Assembly (NCBI GenBank): GCA_027405735.1
Contig: JAPEHQ010000001.1
Coordinates: 3,286,001-3,350,000, forward strand
Source of the DNA: Mucor racemosus
Taxonomy: Eukaryota; Mucoromycota; Mucoromycetes; Mucorales; Mucoraceae
Direction: 5' to 3'
DNA length: 64,000 nucleotides
Positions within the stretch are counted from its first letter, which is position 1; each line of letters starts with the position of its first letter. The notes under the pieces are model-generated. The model made no database searches and was not told where the DNA came from. It saw nothing but the letters and a program-made list of their open reading frames with translations. Positions 9,336 through 19,155 of the stretch are shown here, piece by piece. The position numbers and the translations under genes were made by a program.

Positions 9336-12300
9336 TTAAATCGTATCTTCTGCTAATAATCTTTCACGCTTCTTCTTGGACTTCTCCTCGCGTGTAGCAA
9401 TCTTTCTTGTATTAATTGATTTAGGAGCTTGCTTTCCCTTACCATTAGATTGCGTATTAGCATCTACTCTCGCCCAATAATGTTTAATAACATCAGGAGA
9501 ATCAAATGATGCTGGTGGTTCCCAAGAATCATGATCTTCTGTGAAATTCTTCCATCTTACTAAATATTCGTAATTGGGTGGAGTACCTCTATGCTTTATA
9601 ATAGCTTGTACTTCATACACATCTGAGTTATCTTCCTTTGCATCATTCGTGCTGATCAACTTGATCTGTTGTGTAGGTACATCTCTAGCTAAGAATGTAT
9701 CAGTTTTATCAGTAAGAATATAGCTTCCATTTTTAGTTATTCCATGTATATAAAATGGGCCTTCATAGTTAGGATCAGTTTTCCTATTCTTATTTTCTAT
9801 ATTCTTGATCATTACAGTAGATCCAATTGGATAAGGTTTCTCCAAGATTCTATGTCTCTTTCTAAAGTAATTACTATCCTTATCCTGTGTCTTTAGTATT
9901 TGGTCTCTAATTGCTGGAACAATAATTCTATCAATTAAATCGAGCTTCTTTTTAAATGCTTCCACATCGATTTCTCTTTCATGAAGTGTAGGTTTATCTC
10001 CTCGATAATCCTTAAATTCATTAGGTGCTCTATAAAACATTACCATGAATGGCATCATCCCATGTAGTCTAGATCTATGTACATTTAAACTTAATGCTGT
10101 TCCATTAAGGTACAAATCCCAATCTTTACTACGACCTTCCAACATCTTTATAATTATTGTTTTTGCAGACTTTACTGCAGCTTCACAGCAACTATTACCT
10201 TGGGGCGTAAATGGTAAACTTGCTCTATTCTCAACCTCAGCATGTTTAAGTATCTTTTCAAGTAATTTATTATGGAATTCTACACCTCGATCATGACCAA
10301 CGATACGTGGGTAGCCGAACAATGAAAAGATAGATACCAATTCCTTTGCAACAGTAGTAGCTGATTTATCTGGAATTGCACGTAAGATAATAAATCTCGA
10401 GAATAGATCTAGCACTACTAATATAAAATTATTTCCCCTTGGTGTAGTGCAATCAAATCCACCTAGATCAAATACAACATGATCCATTATCCCTTCAGGA
10501 GCTTCTTGCTTTGGTGGATGGTAGACATGCTTAGCTAAATTGAACTGTCTGCATTTATGGCAATTTGATATATATTTCGTAATATCTTCCCTTAAGCCTT
10601 TCCAATGCATATTCAAATCTTGGTGTATAACTTGCTCCATTGCATGAATACCGAAATGCCCAAGTAAATGTGTTTTTTCTAATATATTTTGTTTTTCTTC
10701 ATCACTTGCAGGCGTTTCATAAACATCTAAATGACTAACGCAGAATAATAACTTTTCGTTCTTATTCTTCAATTTGTTTACATACGCTGTCAATTTAGCG
10801 TTATTAAAAAGATCAGAGGTTTCCCTCGGAATGATTACTTTTGGTGATCCGGAGATAACGGAAGTATCGCATGCAATAAGGTTATCATGTGCTTCCTTAA
10901 GTTTATCTTTCCCCTTATTCACAACATGTAATTTCCTCTTTTTCTTTTCTTCTACTACATTGTCTACTACATGCTTTCTCTTTCCTTTAACCTTTGTATC
11001 AATATCTTGTTTAACTAAATTCTTTTCATTAACATGATTTTTAATTAAACGCTTATCACCACTCTCCACCAGCGTATTGTATGGCCAGAAAAGACGCGAT
11101 AAGGTATCAGCCAAGATATTGTTAATACCACTACAAAAGGTAATATCAAAATCCATTTCAAAAATTGTATCATAATAGTTCTCAACCATTCGATCCAATT
11201 TAGGTTGCGAATGTAGAAATAAAATACCACGATTATCCACAAAGAGATGGAATCGTCTTCCATACAACCATTGATGGAACTTTTTAAATGCATAGACAAC
11301 TGCAGCTAATTCTCGTTTGGAACTTCCCCATCTTTGCTCTGATGGACTCAAACTGCGTGCAATAAAACCAAGATATTTTATTTTATTACCAATAACTTGA
11401 TACATTGCAGCGCCAATTGCATAGGCAGAACTATCTGTAACAACACAGATTGGATAATGTAAGTTAGGCACACTCAACACTGCTGAGCTGACTAATAATT
11501 CTTGCAATTGCTTCATTAATTTAGTATGTTCTGGTGTCCATACTTTAGTAATATCAGGTGCATTTCTCAATTTATCTAGTGGTGCTGTCAACATCGACAA
11601 GCGTGGCAAATTAGAACGAAAAAAGTTAATCAATCCTAAACGTGAACTCAATTCACGGCTACTTTTAACGGTAGGTTCCCAATCCAAAACATTTGAAACC
11701 TTTCGAGGATCTAATGCTAAACCCTCACTAGATAAGCAGAAACCCAATATATAAATGCTCTTTTGCGCAATATGCAATTTTTCAGTATTTATACGTAAGT
11801 TTGCTTTAGTCAAGCGATCGATAACGATTTTAACTAGTTCTGTATGCTTTTTCAGGTCGTTTTCAGTATGTATAGTGACATCATCTATAAAGTGAGTGGT
11901 AGTATCACTGATATCAGCAAACAAATTAGAAAGTATTTTTTGTGCGTGCGATGAGACCATAGTCAATCCGTACGGGCAGTGAGAGAAGGACCACGTCAAT
12001 CCCTCCATATCAGTGAACGTCAAATACGATCTTGACGATCTGGATATTTTAAATGCATGGAAACATTGCGATAAGTCAATGACAGTATAGAGCGAATGCT
12101 TCGACATCTTACGATGCAAATCACTTATCAAAGGCAATGGGAAACGTTCAAGTTTCTCAGGATCTAATGCGTTATTTATCAAACGACAATCAATTACCAC
12201 ACGGTGCTCTTTTCCAGTGTATTCACCATCACTATTTTTCTTTCGTACAGTAAAAATTGGAGAATTATGAGGTGTATTAGGTTTTGCTCTTTTAATCACA

Positions 12301-14546
12301 CCATTTTCTCGCCATTTTTCAACTTGTTTTTGAATAACAGGTCGCAATGCTTCAGCAATTGGAAATTGTCTACGACATGTATTCGCAAGTGGAGTATCTT
12401 TCTTTATGGGCAATGTAATTTCACTACCAGGAATATTACAATATGCTTTAGGACTAATACTAGTATTTGCATCAATAAATGGTTGTAATTCGTTCATCAT
12501 AATTTTACGTTCTTCTTCAGATCCATAAGGATCTTCATTTGGTTTATAAGGATTGGGTTCAATCTTTGGTATTTCATAACCAACACGATCTGACCAATCT
12601 GCTGCAATATTACCTAACGTAATACCAACTTTATACAATAAATCCATTCCAAATACACAATGGACATCGTCAAATAAATCAAAAACTTCAAATTTTGAAA
12701 GAACAATTTTAGAACCATAATTAATTATAAGCTCTTCTTTAGTTTGACCCTTACGATCTACTACACTGTTATTTTGTGCCAATTTAATAATACCATTTTT
12801 ATTACAAATATTTAAATTTAAAAAAGAAACTAATTGTGGTGAAATTGCACTAAATGTGCAACCAGTATCCAACAAAAACCAAGTGTTGACCTTGATGCCA
12901 GCGCTTGTTTCTAAAATAACAGGTAAATAAAGAAGACCATTAGTATTCATATTATTATTAGGCATCTTCCTAAAATAATCACTATCAAATTGCTTACATT
13001 CACTATCGGTATCCATTTGAGATACTTCTTTTCCCTTTTTCTTTGGGGCAGCAATAGTGGCCACAGCAAAATGTTGGTCACTTTCATCATCAGATGAATC
13101 ATCAGTGTCTTCAGTAACACGAGAAGGAGTAGGCACGATAGACTTCTTCTTTTTCCCATGAACAGTGTTCTTGGTATTCTTCTTGCACACTGCTTTGTGC
13201 GCATACGTGAAGGGAGTAAATCCACAATCAAAGCATTTTGGTGTATCACCACCATTATTTGCTTTTTGTTTGGTATGGAATTTACCAGCTCTTCTTACTG
13301 GCTTTTTTGCAAAACCATTGTATTGCTTACCAATACGATTACCAGCATTATGATTACCATTGTAACCACCACGAGAAGATGAACCATAATGGCCACCTTG
13401 TTGCTTCAACTGCCTAATTATTCTCTGGGTCAGTTCTTCTTCTTTTCTGTGCTTTTCCTCTCGGTAATAACTATTACGACGCAACAAATCGTAAACACTT
13501 CGAAGCTGAGAGATTGCATAATCCAAAGTATCCTTCTCTTTATCTCTCGATTGAGAAATATTCAATGATACAGGACTATACAAATCCACATCAAGACCCT
13601 TCAACAAATAATCAGTCAAACTAGTGTTCTCAGTAACACCAGCCAAGTCTTTCAACGTTGTAAACTTGTCGATATAGACTTCTAAGCTTTCACATTTCTC
13701 CAATTTCAAATTTTTCAATTTGTTGAGAGCAGCTTTCTTTTCCTCAGCCTCAGAAGGACTATACTTAGCCTTCAACTTGGACTTAAATTGACCCCAAGAA
13801 ATACTAGGGTATCTCTCGATTACTTCACGAGTCCAAGAAGCCATCCCAGTCGACATTTTGGGCTTTATGATTCTTTTCCAGTTTGCTTCAACTGAAATTG
13901 AACGAGATTCCAATACATCTTCGAACTGAGTCAAACATGCGTCCATACTTTGAAAAATGAATTTCTTGGTATTAAACTTATGTCCTTTCCATTGTAAAAA
14001 TGGAGTGTCAGAAGGAACTAACGATGATTCACCCGTGGCAGTACCCATCATGGTACTTTCATCAAATAAAAGATCATAATTCTCTTTTACCAGTTTTAAC
14101 TGACGTTTCAAGGCACTTGCTTTTGAGGCTAGAGTACCATTATCAATATGCTTAATTGATAATGCAGTTGCATTATACAACTGAACTCGCAGTTGTTTGA
14201 TTTCATTCAACAACTTCACTTGATGTTCCTTTCCTAGGAAAGTAACTTCTTGAACACCATGGTCAAGATCAAGTTCACTATCACTCATGATAGTATCATC
14301 ATCCATAGAAAGAGCGTCATCGCTCAATTCCTTGGTAATACGAGCGTCTTCGCTACAAGTATTATAGTTATCATGCAGAGCATCATTGCTCAATGCATCA
14401 TTTACATCTTGTCCCGAAGACAAAGATAAACCAAGATCAAAATCCATATCCAAAGATACAGATTGAGAAGTAGTACCAGTAGCAGGCTGACGAGCCTTGG
14501 TAGCAGAGGTACCAGTAGCTTGTTTAATAGTAGTGTTGTTGCTCAT
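9336..14546 (-). CDS. Gag-Pol polyprotein of the Gypsy chromovirus
   Basis: A single 1,736-residue frame. Gag lies at about 180-390, with a zinc-knuckle-like CFDCG..H..C near 438 (CX2CX8HX3C, longer than the usual CX2CX4HX4C). The aspartic protease DTG is near 560. In reverse transcriptase the catalytic FIDD is near 885. RNase H with TDSSAYAIGAA lies near 1035. The integrase has an HH-CC zinc site (about 1290-1332) and D..D..E near 1359, 1420 and 1456. A C-terminal chromodomain (YEVQAII..YLVRWKNF..SWEP, about 1642-1690) marks it as a chromovirus; this domain targets integration to heterochromatin in known relatives. No frameshift separates gag from pol. The first Met (14546) lies 66 bp inside the 5' LTR and is the only sensible start. 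All catalytic motifs look intact. Confidence 0.95.
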   Translation of the reverse strand: MSNNTTIKQATGTSATKARQPATGTTSQSVSLDMDFDLGLSLSSGQDVNDALSNDALHDNYNTCSEDARITKELSDDALSMDDDTIMSDSELDLDHGVQEVTFLGKEHQVKLLNEIKQLRVQLYNATALSIKHIDNGTLASKASALKRQLKLVKENYDLLFDESTMMGTATGESSLVPSDTPFLQWKGHKFNTKKFIFQSMDACLTQFEDVLESRSISVEANWKRIIKPKMSTGMASWTREVIERYPSISWGQFKSKLKAKYSPSEAEEKKAALNKLKNLKLEKCESLEVYIDKFTTLKDLAGVTENTSLTDYLLKGLDVDLYSPVSLNISQSRDKEKDTLDYAISQLRSVYDLLRRNSYYREEKHRKEEELTQRIIRQLKQQGGHYGSSSRGGYNGNHNAGNRIGKQYNGFAKKPVRRAGKFHTKQKANNGGDTPKCFDCGFTPFTYAHKAVCKKNTKNTVHGKKKKSIVPTPSRVTEDTDDSSDDESDQHFAVATIAAPKKKGKEVSQMDTDSECKQFDSDYFRKMPNNNMNTNGLLYLPVILETSAGIKVNTWFLLDTGCTFSAISPQLVSFLNLNICNKNGIIKLAQNNSVVDRKGQTKEELIINYGSKIVLSKFEVFDLFDDVHCVFGMDLLYKVGITLGNIAADWSDRVGYEIPKIEPNPYKPNEDPYGSEEERKIMMNELQPFIDANTSISPKAYCNIPGSEITLPIKKDTPLANTCRRQFPIAEALRPVIQKQVEKWRENGVIKRAKPNTPHNSPIFTVRKKNSDGEYTGKEHRVVIDCRLINNALDPEKLERFPLPLISDLHRKMSKHSLYTVIDLSQCFHAFKISRSSRSYLTFTDMEGLTWSFSHCPYGLTMVSSHAQKILSNLFADISDTTTHFIDDVTIHTENDLKKHTELVKIVIDRLTKANLRINTEKLHIAQKSIYILGFCLSSEGLALDPRKVSNVLDWEPTVKSSRELSSRLGLINFFRSNLPRLSMLTAPLDKLRNAPDITKVWTPEHTKLMKQLQELLVSSAVLSVPNLHYPICVVTDSSAYAIGAAMYQVIGNKIKYLGFIARSLSPSEQRWGSSKRELAAVVYAFKKFHQWLYGRRFHLFVDNRGILFLHSQPKLDRMVENYYDTIFEMDFDITFCSGINNILADTLSRLFWPYNTLVESGDKRLIKNHVNEKNLVKQDIDTKVKGKRKHVVDNVVEEKKKRKLHVVNKGKDKLKEAHDNLIACDTSVISGSPKVIIPRETSDLFNNAKLTAYVNKLKNKNEKLLFCVSHLDVYETPASDEEKQNILEKTHLLGHFGIHAMEQVIHQDLNMHWKGLREDITKYISNCHKCRQFNLAKHVYHPPKQEAPEGIMDHVVFDLGGFDCTTPRGNNFILVVLDLFSRFIILRAIPDKSATTVAKELVSIFSLFGYPRIVGHDRGVEFHNKLLEKILKHAEVENRASLPFTPQGNSCCEAAVKSAKTIIIKMLEGRSKDWDLYLNGTALSLNVHRSRLHGMMPFMVMFYRAPNEFKDYRGDKPTLHEREIDVEAFKKKLDLIDRIIVPAIRDQILKTQDKDSNYFRKRHRILEKPYPIGSTVMIKNIENKNRKTDPNYEGPFYIHGITKNGSYILTDKTDTFLARDVPTQQIKLISTNDAKEDNSDVYEVQAIIKHRGTPPNYEYLVRWKNFTEDHDSWEPPASFDSPDVIKHYWARVDANTQSNGKGKQAPKSINTRKIATREEKSKKKRERLLAEDTI

Positions 14547-14611
14547 TTTAAAAAGTAAAATAGTATGAGTTGTTTAGAGTATAATAGAAGTTTTTAGGTA
14601 GATCAAAAAAA

Positions 14612-14856
14612 TGAAATGTCAAAACGGTCTTAAGAAATAATCTTGCCAAAATATTACACTTTTTATTAACAATACATCCAGAGGATGTATTTATATACTT
14701 TTCATTATAACTATTACACAGAATTACTATCTAAGAACATTACACCAATTTACTAAGACGCATGTGAATCAACGTGTACACCTGTTGATTTACTATAATA
14801 CCGAATATTGACTGCGACCTTGAATGTGCGACCTAGGATATGATATTGACATAACA
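14612..14856 (-). repeat. 5' LTR of the Gypsy element
   Basis: Almost identical to the 3' LTR, with one visible substitution. It contains the same TATA box, R-region hairpin and polyadenylation-like signal that would drive the minus-strand transcript. Confidence 0.9.
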
Positions 14857-15145
14857 AAGATAGCATTCCTTGAAGAGATATGGAAACAGGAACATAATTC
14901 CTTATGAGATATGGAACCATCACTAACAGTTTAGATAATAGAAAATAACAGTACTTGTAATAGGAATGAATACCGAAATTAGAATAGATTTGAAATGTAT
15001 ATATAAAGAGGAGCTCAGGACAAAATAAGAGAGATTTTCAGTTTATTCTTAAAGTCAATAAAGATTACTATATTCCAGTTGACTTACTACCATTTTTTTA
15101 TATTTTTTTTATTGGCTATTATTATATCAGCTAATTCACAATAGA

Positions 15146-15982
15146 AACTTATATTTTTCTACCAGAAAAACCGTCTATCATATCATACATTCATTAAAAA
15201 CTGCAAAAGCGAGCCCATATAGCAACGTCGTAATTGAGCATAGAAAGATTGAATGGCTAAGTCTCTTATGGTATGTCTAAGTTTCAAATAAAAAGATGCT
15301 TTTCAACTTTTCTTATATTTAACCATGTATAGTCTGAAAATTTAGACTTTGTAGCGGACATTTTCGGAAACTCATTTTATCCTTATCAACACTCATGTTT
15401 TTGATCAAAAAACAGGAAAATCAATTTTTGATACCAAAATCAACGTTTAAATATACTACATTGCGAGAGAAAATTGTAGCCATGACTAATACATATTTTA
15501 TAAAAGCTTAATATTAAATGTCAAGTAATGAAACTTTGTACTTTTGGCCCAAAAACGGTTTTTTGGTTAAAGGATTTTCATGTAATATTTTGCAATAAAA
15601 ATGTTTACTATTTTTTATTGAGCAAATAGAGCGCTAAATTCTGCATATGTGTATATTTTTTGTTTTATAATTGGTAGTATAATTAACTCTAGATTTGCAA
15701 AATCAGAAAAAAAAAATTAAAAAATGTCAAAATTGATGATCTGGACAAAAATAATTTTCTAAATTAATATTCCGCTTATAAGCCTTGTAAGTCTTAAAAA
15801 TAAGAGATTTCATAATACTTGAGAACCTTTTCAAAAATTTACGATGCTGTACTCATTTGATTCAAGCTTATTACTGTAAATATTTGTACACGTTAATATT
15901 ATATGGTAGTTTATTTGATAATGATATAGTCTTACTCCATGATTATTGCACTAGAGATGATTTACATTAAGTTTTATTCTTA
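15146..15982 (+). repeat. R1 repeat, copy C
   Basis: Core start 15201, GGCCCAAAAACGG near 15546. It continues uninterrupted into a dynein fragment and then into the long segment that is inverted at 32.65-36.1 kb. Confidence 0.8.
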
Positions 15983-16096
15983 CTCCTCCAACATCATAAA
16001 CATAAACATGGCCATCACTGGGACCTATTGCCACCTTTTTACTCTCTTTGCCCCAAGCCAATTTATTCAATGCTTTACCAGAACAAACTTACTTTT
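15983..16096 (-). pseudogene. Dynein intermediate chain fragment, open copy
   Basis: The minus strand reads SGKALNKLAWGKESKKVAIG followed by a DGHVYVYDVG segment without a stop. This is the clearest copy of the WD40 fragment. Human and fungal dynein intermediate chains have the same spacing of ALN, W, V-x-x-G and YDVGE. Only about 35 residues are present and the upstream LWNLN part found at 4.8 kb is missing, so it is a gene remnant carried in repeat DNA. Confidence 0.6.
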
Positions 16097-16248
16097 GACC
16101 TACAAAAATTGATTTATTAATAAAATCAATTATTAATAACAAGCTAATAAGTAATAATTATGGTGTACCTTTGATAGTTGGTAGTGGTATACAAGACAAC
16201 ATCTTATTTTCCTCTTCTTGGCTGTTGGCCACTATATAGAAACAAATT

Positions 16249-16429
16249 GTCGGTTTTCGCCCTTTTATTTAGTTTCAATTCCTATTAGAACTGACATTTA
16301 ATAGAAATTGTAGTATAAATATCTTCAGAAACCGAGACCTAATAGTCCTTGGCTCCCTTTTCATTTTATAATAAAGACCCTATGTTGTCCGTGATTGCAT
16401 CCCTACTAATCTCTTTATTACTTCTACCT
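16249..16429 (+). mobile_element. TGTCGG-family LTR-like sequence, diverged
   Basis: It starts TGTCGGTTTTCGCCC. It contains GTATAAATATC, the paired ACCGAGACCTAATAG / CTTGGC motif and ATAATAAAGACC, colinear with the LTR at 4448-4682. The inverted counterpart is at about 35770-35952. Here the copy continues directly into the repeat arm, so its right end is not defined. Confidence 0.5.
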
Positions 16430-16829
16430 TTTGAATTGCACAAGATTTCAAATAAATATTGTAACAAGAAAAAAATGTATAATTTAATAAAGAAACTGGT
16501 TAAATTAAATCACAAACAAAAACCGAAGAGAATCTTTATTTAATATCAATAATTTGTCCTTTTTATATACAAATTCTATATTACAATTTCATCCGTTAGA
16601 TCAGTATTTATTTACATCAATAACATAGTATATATGAGGGGCACATATTTCATACAACCAAATATGGTATCTCATATATCCCGCACATTCCAGACCATCC
16701 TTCAACGGAGAACAATTAGGAGTGCCATCCCAAGGTAGTTAGCTTACTTTCACAATAAGGATTACAACATAAAAGGTTCATTATCTTACAAATTACTATA
16801 ATAACCTGTGGACGCAACACCTTTATAAA
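16430..16829. other. About 400-bp insertion present only in the left inverted-repeat arm
   Basis: The right arm reads TTCTACCTTTATAAAAATAAG without interruption (near 35750-35770, inverted). Here the same site reads TTCTACCTTT, then about 400 bp, then ACACCTTTATAAAAATAAG. The repeated ACCTTT is a candidate target duplication. No coding sequence or clear terminal repeats are seen. Confidence 0.5.
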
Positions 16830-19155
16830 AATAAGATCTATTTCCCCAATAACTCTCACAAATATTTTATAGAAACTAAATAGATTAACAGAGTTTATTC
16901 ATTCATTCAAATATAGTCAATACTATACATACATACTTTTATAATATCCAGTTTTTCTGCAGGTAGATATCAACTTTAGGCCAAAAAAGCATTGGTTATA
17001 ACGATGATGGAACAAAATGACTAAGTCTTGGATGCTTTTTTTGTTCGAGAAAAATATTATAACGTGCCCTAAAATTTACTGTTAATAATTCATTTCCAAA
17101 TAAACAATAGAAAAAACATTATGTACTTGTACCTGCTATTTGATTTCAGTTTATAAAAATTATTAGTCTTTTTGTTGTAGTTTTAAACATAAATAAAAGA
17201 GCCCAGGAAAGTGTGGGGAAGAAAAAAGAAAAATAATCCTAAATCAGTCAATTTTGTGTGTTACAAACAGAAATTTACAAAGGCATAAATACTGTTAGTG
17301 TTGTCAAACAGGTTGTTGTTGCTGTTCCCATTTGGTATCCGAAAAAAAGCATGGGCAGAACTTTTTCAAACCCAAATTTTCAAATTGATATATCTCGTCA
17401 ATAAGGCAACTCTGTTGAATCAGAGTAACTCACATCTGCTTTAAAACATTCAAATTATCTTCGTTATTAATTATATTATTATTATTGATATACTTTAATA
17501 AATTGACTAAAAAACTTTGATCTCATTGATCTGCACAATTTGTTTTTTTCTGCCCATTAGTGCAAATCATTATGCCCATGGGAAGCTGAGTTCGGCCGTA
17601 GTAGTAGCACAAATTCATATCTAAATATTCTCCATGATGTAGAGTGAGAGTTTGCTTGTATTTGTATTCACATAAAGATTGTATTTGAATTGTTTTCAAT
17701 AACAGTGCGCAGTAAGCTATAGGTGCACTTTAGCTATGGTTTTTTCAACACACAGTATGTTGTGAAAGTTGCCCCTTAAGGTCAGCGTATCAAAGATGCG
17801 TATCTGCTCTCATGTAAAGTTGAAAGTTATTAGAATTGAATTTAGCCGAGATAAGGTTTTCGTTGTCGGTTTTTACGGTTGTGAAAAGTAGGTTTCAGAT
17901 GGTTCTCAAATGGTTTTCGAATGCTTTCGTCCAATATTGAGCCAAATTATGTAAAATTTTCAACGGATATGTATCTTCCCTCTATGGCCATCGATATCTG
18001 TCCGAAAATAGAAGAACTAATACCAGAATATAAGTGCACTAGCCTAACATTGATCAAAATTAACCTAAAACCGATTGTAAAAAATTGAGCACCTAAATTA
18101 AGGTGTTAATTTTTTGTATTCACAAGATACAGTAGATCCAATTGAAAGCTTCTCTGCGTTTTTTATTTCAGCGAAAAATATTGATTTTTGGTCGAGATGA
18201 CCAAAATAACAGTTAATATTACAGCTTAAACTCTATATAACTGGAATTCAAAACTGATTTGACAAAATTGATCGAAAAATGATTCAAAATAAAAAATCGT
18301 TTAATAGTTCATAAACGGCAAATTGAGTTAACCTAGTGTATTGAATGATTTTTGTACAGTTTCAAATTCTGCATCCATCTAAACAGAATTTAGAGAAATG
18401 TTTCATAATAAATTTTGCATAAAATGCGATTGAAATTTTGGAGGTTTTTTGAAGATACTCGTCACTTTTTATAAGCATATTTATAATATAAATAATGAAT
18501 TTGATGTGCAACATAATCACCTATCTATTGAGCTATTGACGAGCCTTATAGCTGCATTTTTCGTATGGAAAACAAGATTTTTGCCAATTTTTTTTCTAAA
18601 TTTAGAATTTGGGATGAGGGTATACAGGGGAAAAATTGAAGCAAAACCGAGAATATCCTTTTTTACGCGTTTTTGAGGATATCTCCACAAAAAATCAATA
18701 TTTTAAAAAGAACTGAATTGGGTCCGATAGAGCTCAACGGGATTGATGACATGAATGCGAAAAAAATGATGCTCAATTCAGCGAATATTTCGTAATTTAC
18801 TACAAAAAGGTCAAAAAATGATTTGAAAAAAAAAGTGCTCAGAATATTTTTATATTAAAGTATGTTATGGAGCGCTTCAAAACAAATAAGTTTCATTATT
18901 AAAAAATGCTAGTATAACTTATATTTTTGCAAAGATATGAAGACTCAAAATTTTTATTTTTAGCAGTGAAATGCCTGTAAAAATCTGAAACATTAGCACT
19001 GAAAAAGTTATATCATCTATTAGAAATAGGATATTTCTGGATACTTATTTTTGGATTAAAGTTGAACATCTAAGGTACATTAGCATATAATATTTTTTTG
19101 GTGTTATTTAGTGAAAGGAATAGTTGAGTAGAAATGAAAAGTCGGGCCTATGCTT
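16830..19155 (+). repeat. Left arm of a long inverted repeat
   Basis: The sequence matches, in reverse, 34841 down to about 32650 with many substitutions. Shared landmarks include GATATCAACTTTAGGCC near 16965 versus 34700 and CGATTGTAAAAAATTGAGC near 18070 versus 33735. Homology fades near 19155. Nothing in it is coding by eye; short frames are not conserved between the arms. Confidence 0.75.

Larger units (their letters stand above)
8786..14856 (-). mobile_element. Full-length Ty3/Gypsy chromovirus retrotransposon
   Basis: A 6,071-bp element with 245-bp LTRs (8786-9030 and 14612-14856; TGAAATG..ATAACA on the plus strand) that appear to differ at a single base (GATCTT versus GACCTT). Its 5-bp duplications AAGAT lie at 8781-8785 and 14857-14861. 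One uninterrupted gag-pol frame fills the interior. Near-identical LTRs and an open frame indicate a recent insertion that may still be active. The sequence just inside the 5' LTR starts with a T-run (TTTTTTTGATCTACC on the sense strand) rather than a TGG tRNA primer site. Confidence 0.95.
8688..15140 (-). mobile_element. Older solo LTR (TGTG..CACA), split by the Gypsy element
   Basis: The outer ends TGTGCTTAAG (8688) and CTAATTCACA (15140) are flanked by the 5-bp duplication ATAGA (8683-8687 and 15141-15145). Removing the nested Gypsy element and its own AAGAT duplicate leaves about 377 bp. That remnant contains TATATAAAG and CAATAAAG signals on the plus strand, as expected of an LTR. Orientation is uncertain. 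No internal region of this older element is present. Confidence 0.8.

Noticed and set aside
12204..13382. Several plus-strand frames over the Gypsy pol region
   Set aside because: Antisense shadows of the intact gag-pol frame with no motif of their own.
16249..16429. The TGTCGG LTR at 4.4 kb and the related sequence at 16.2 kb as the two LTRs of one huge retrotransposon
   Set aside because: The flanks are repeat units, the two sequences are strongly diverged, and unit E and unit G have their own copies at the same place; they are separate remnants.
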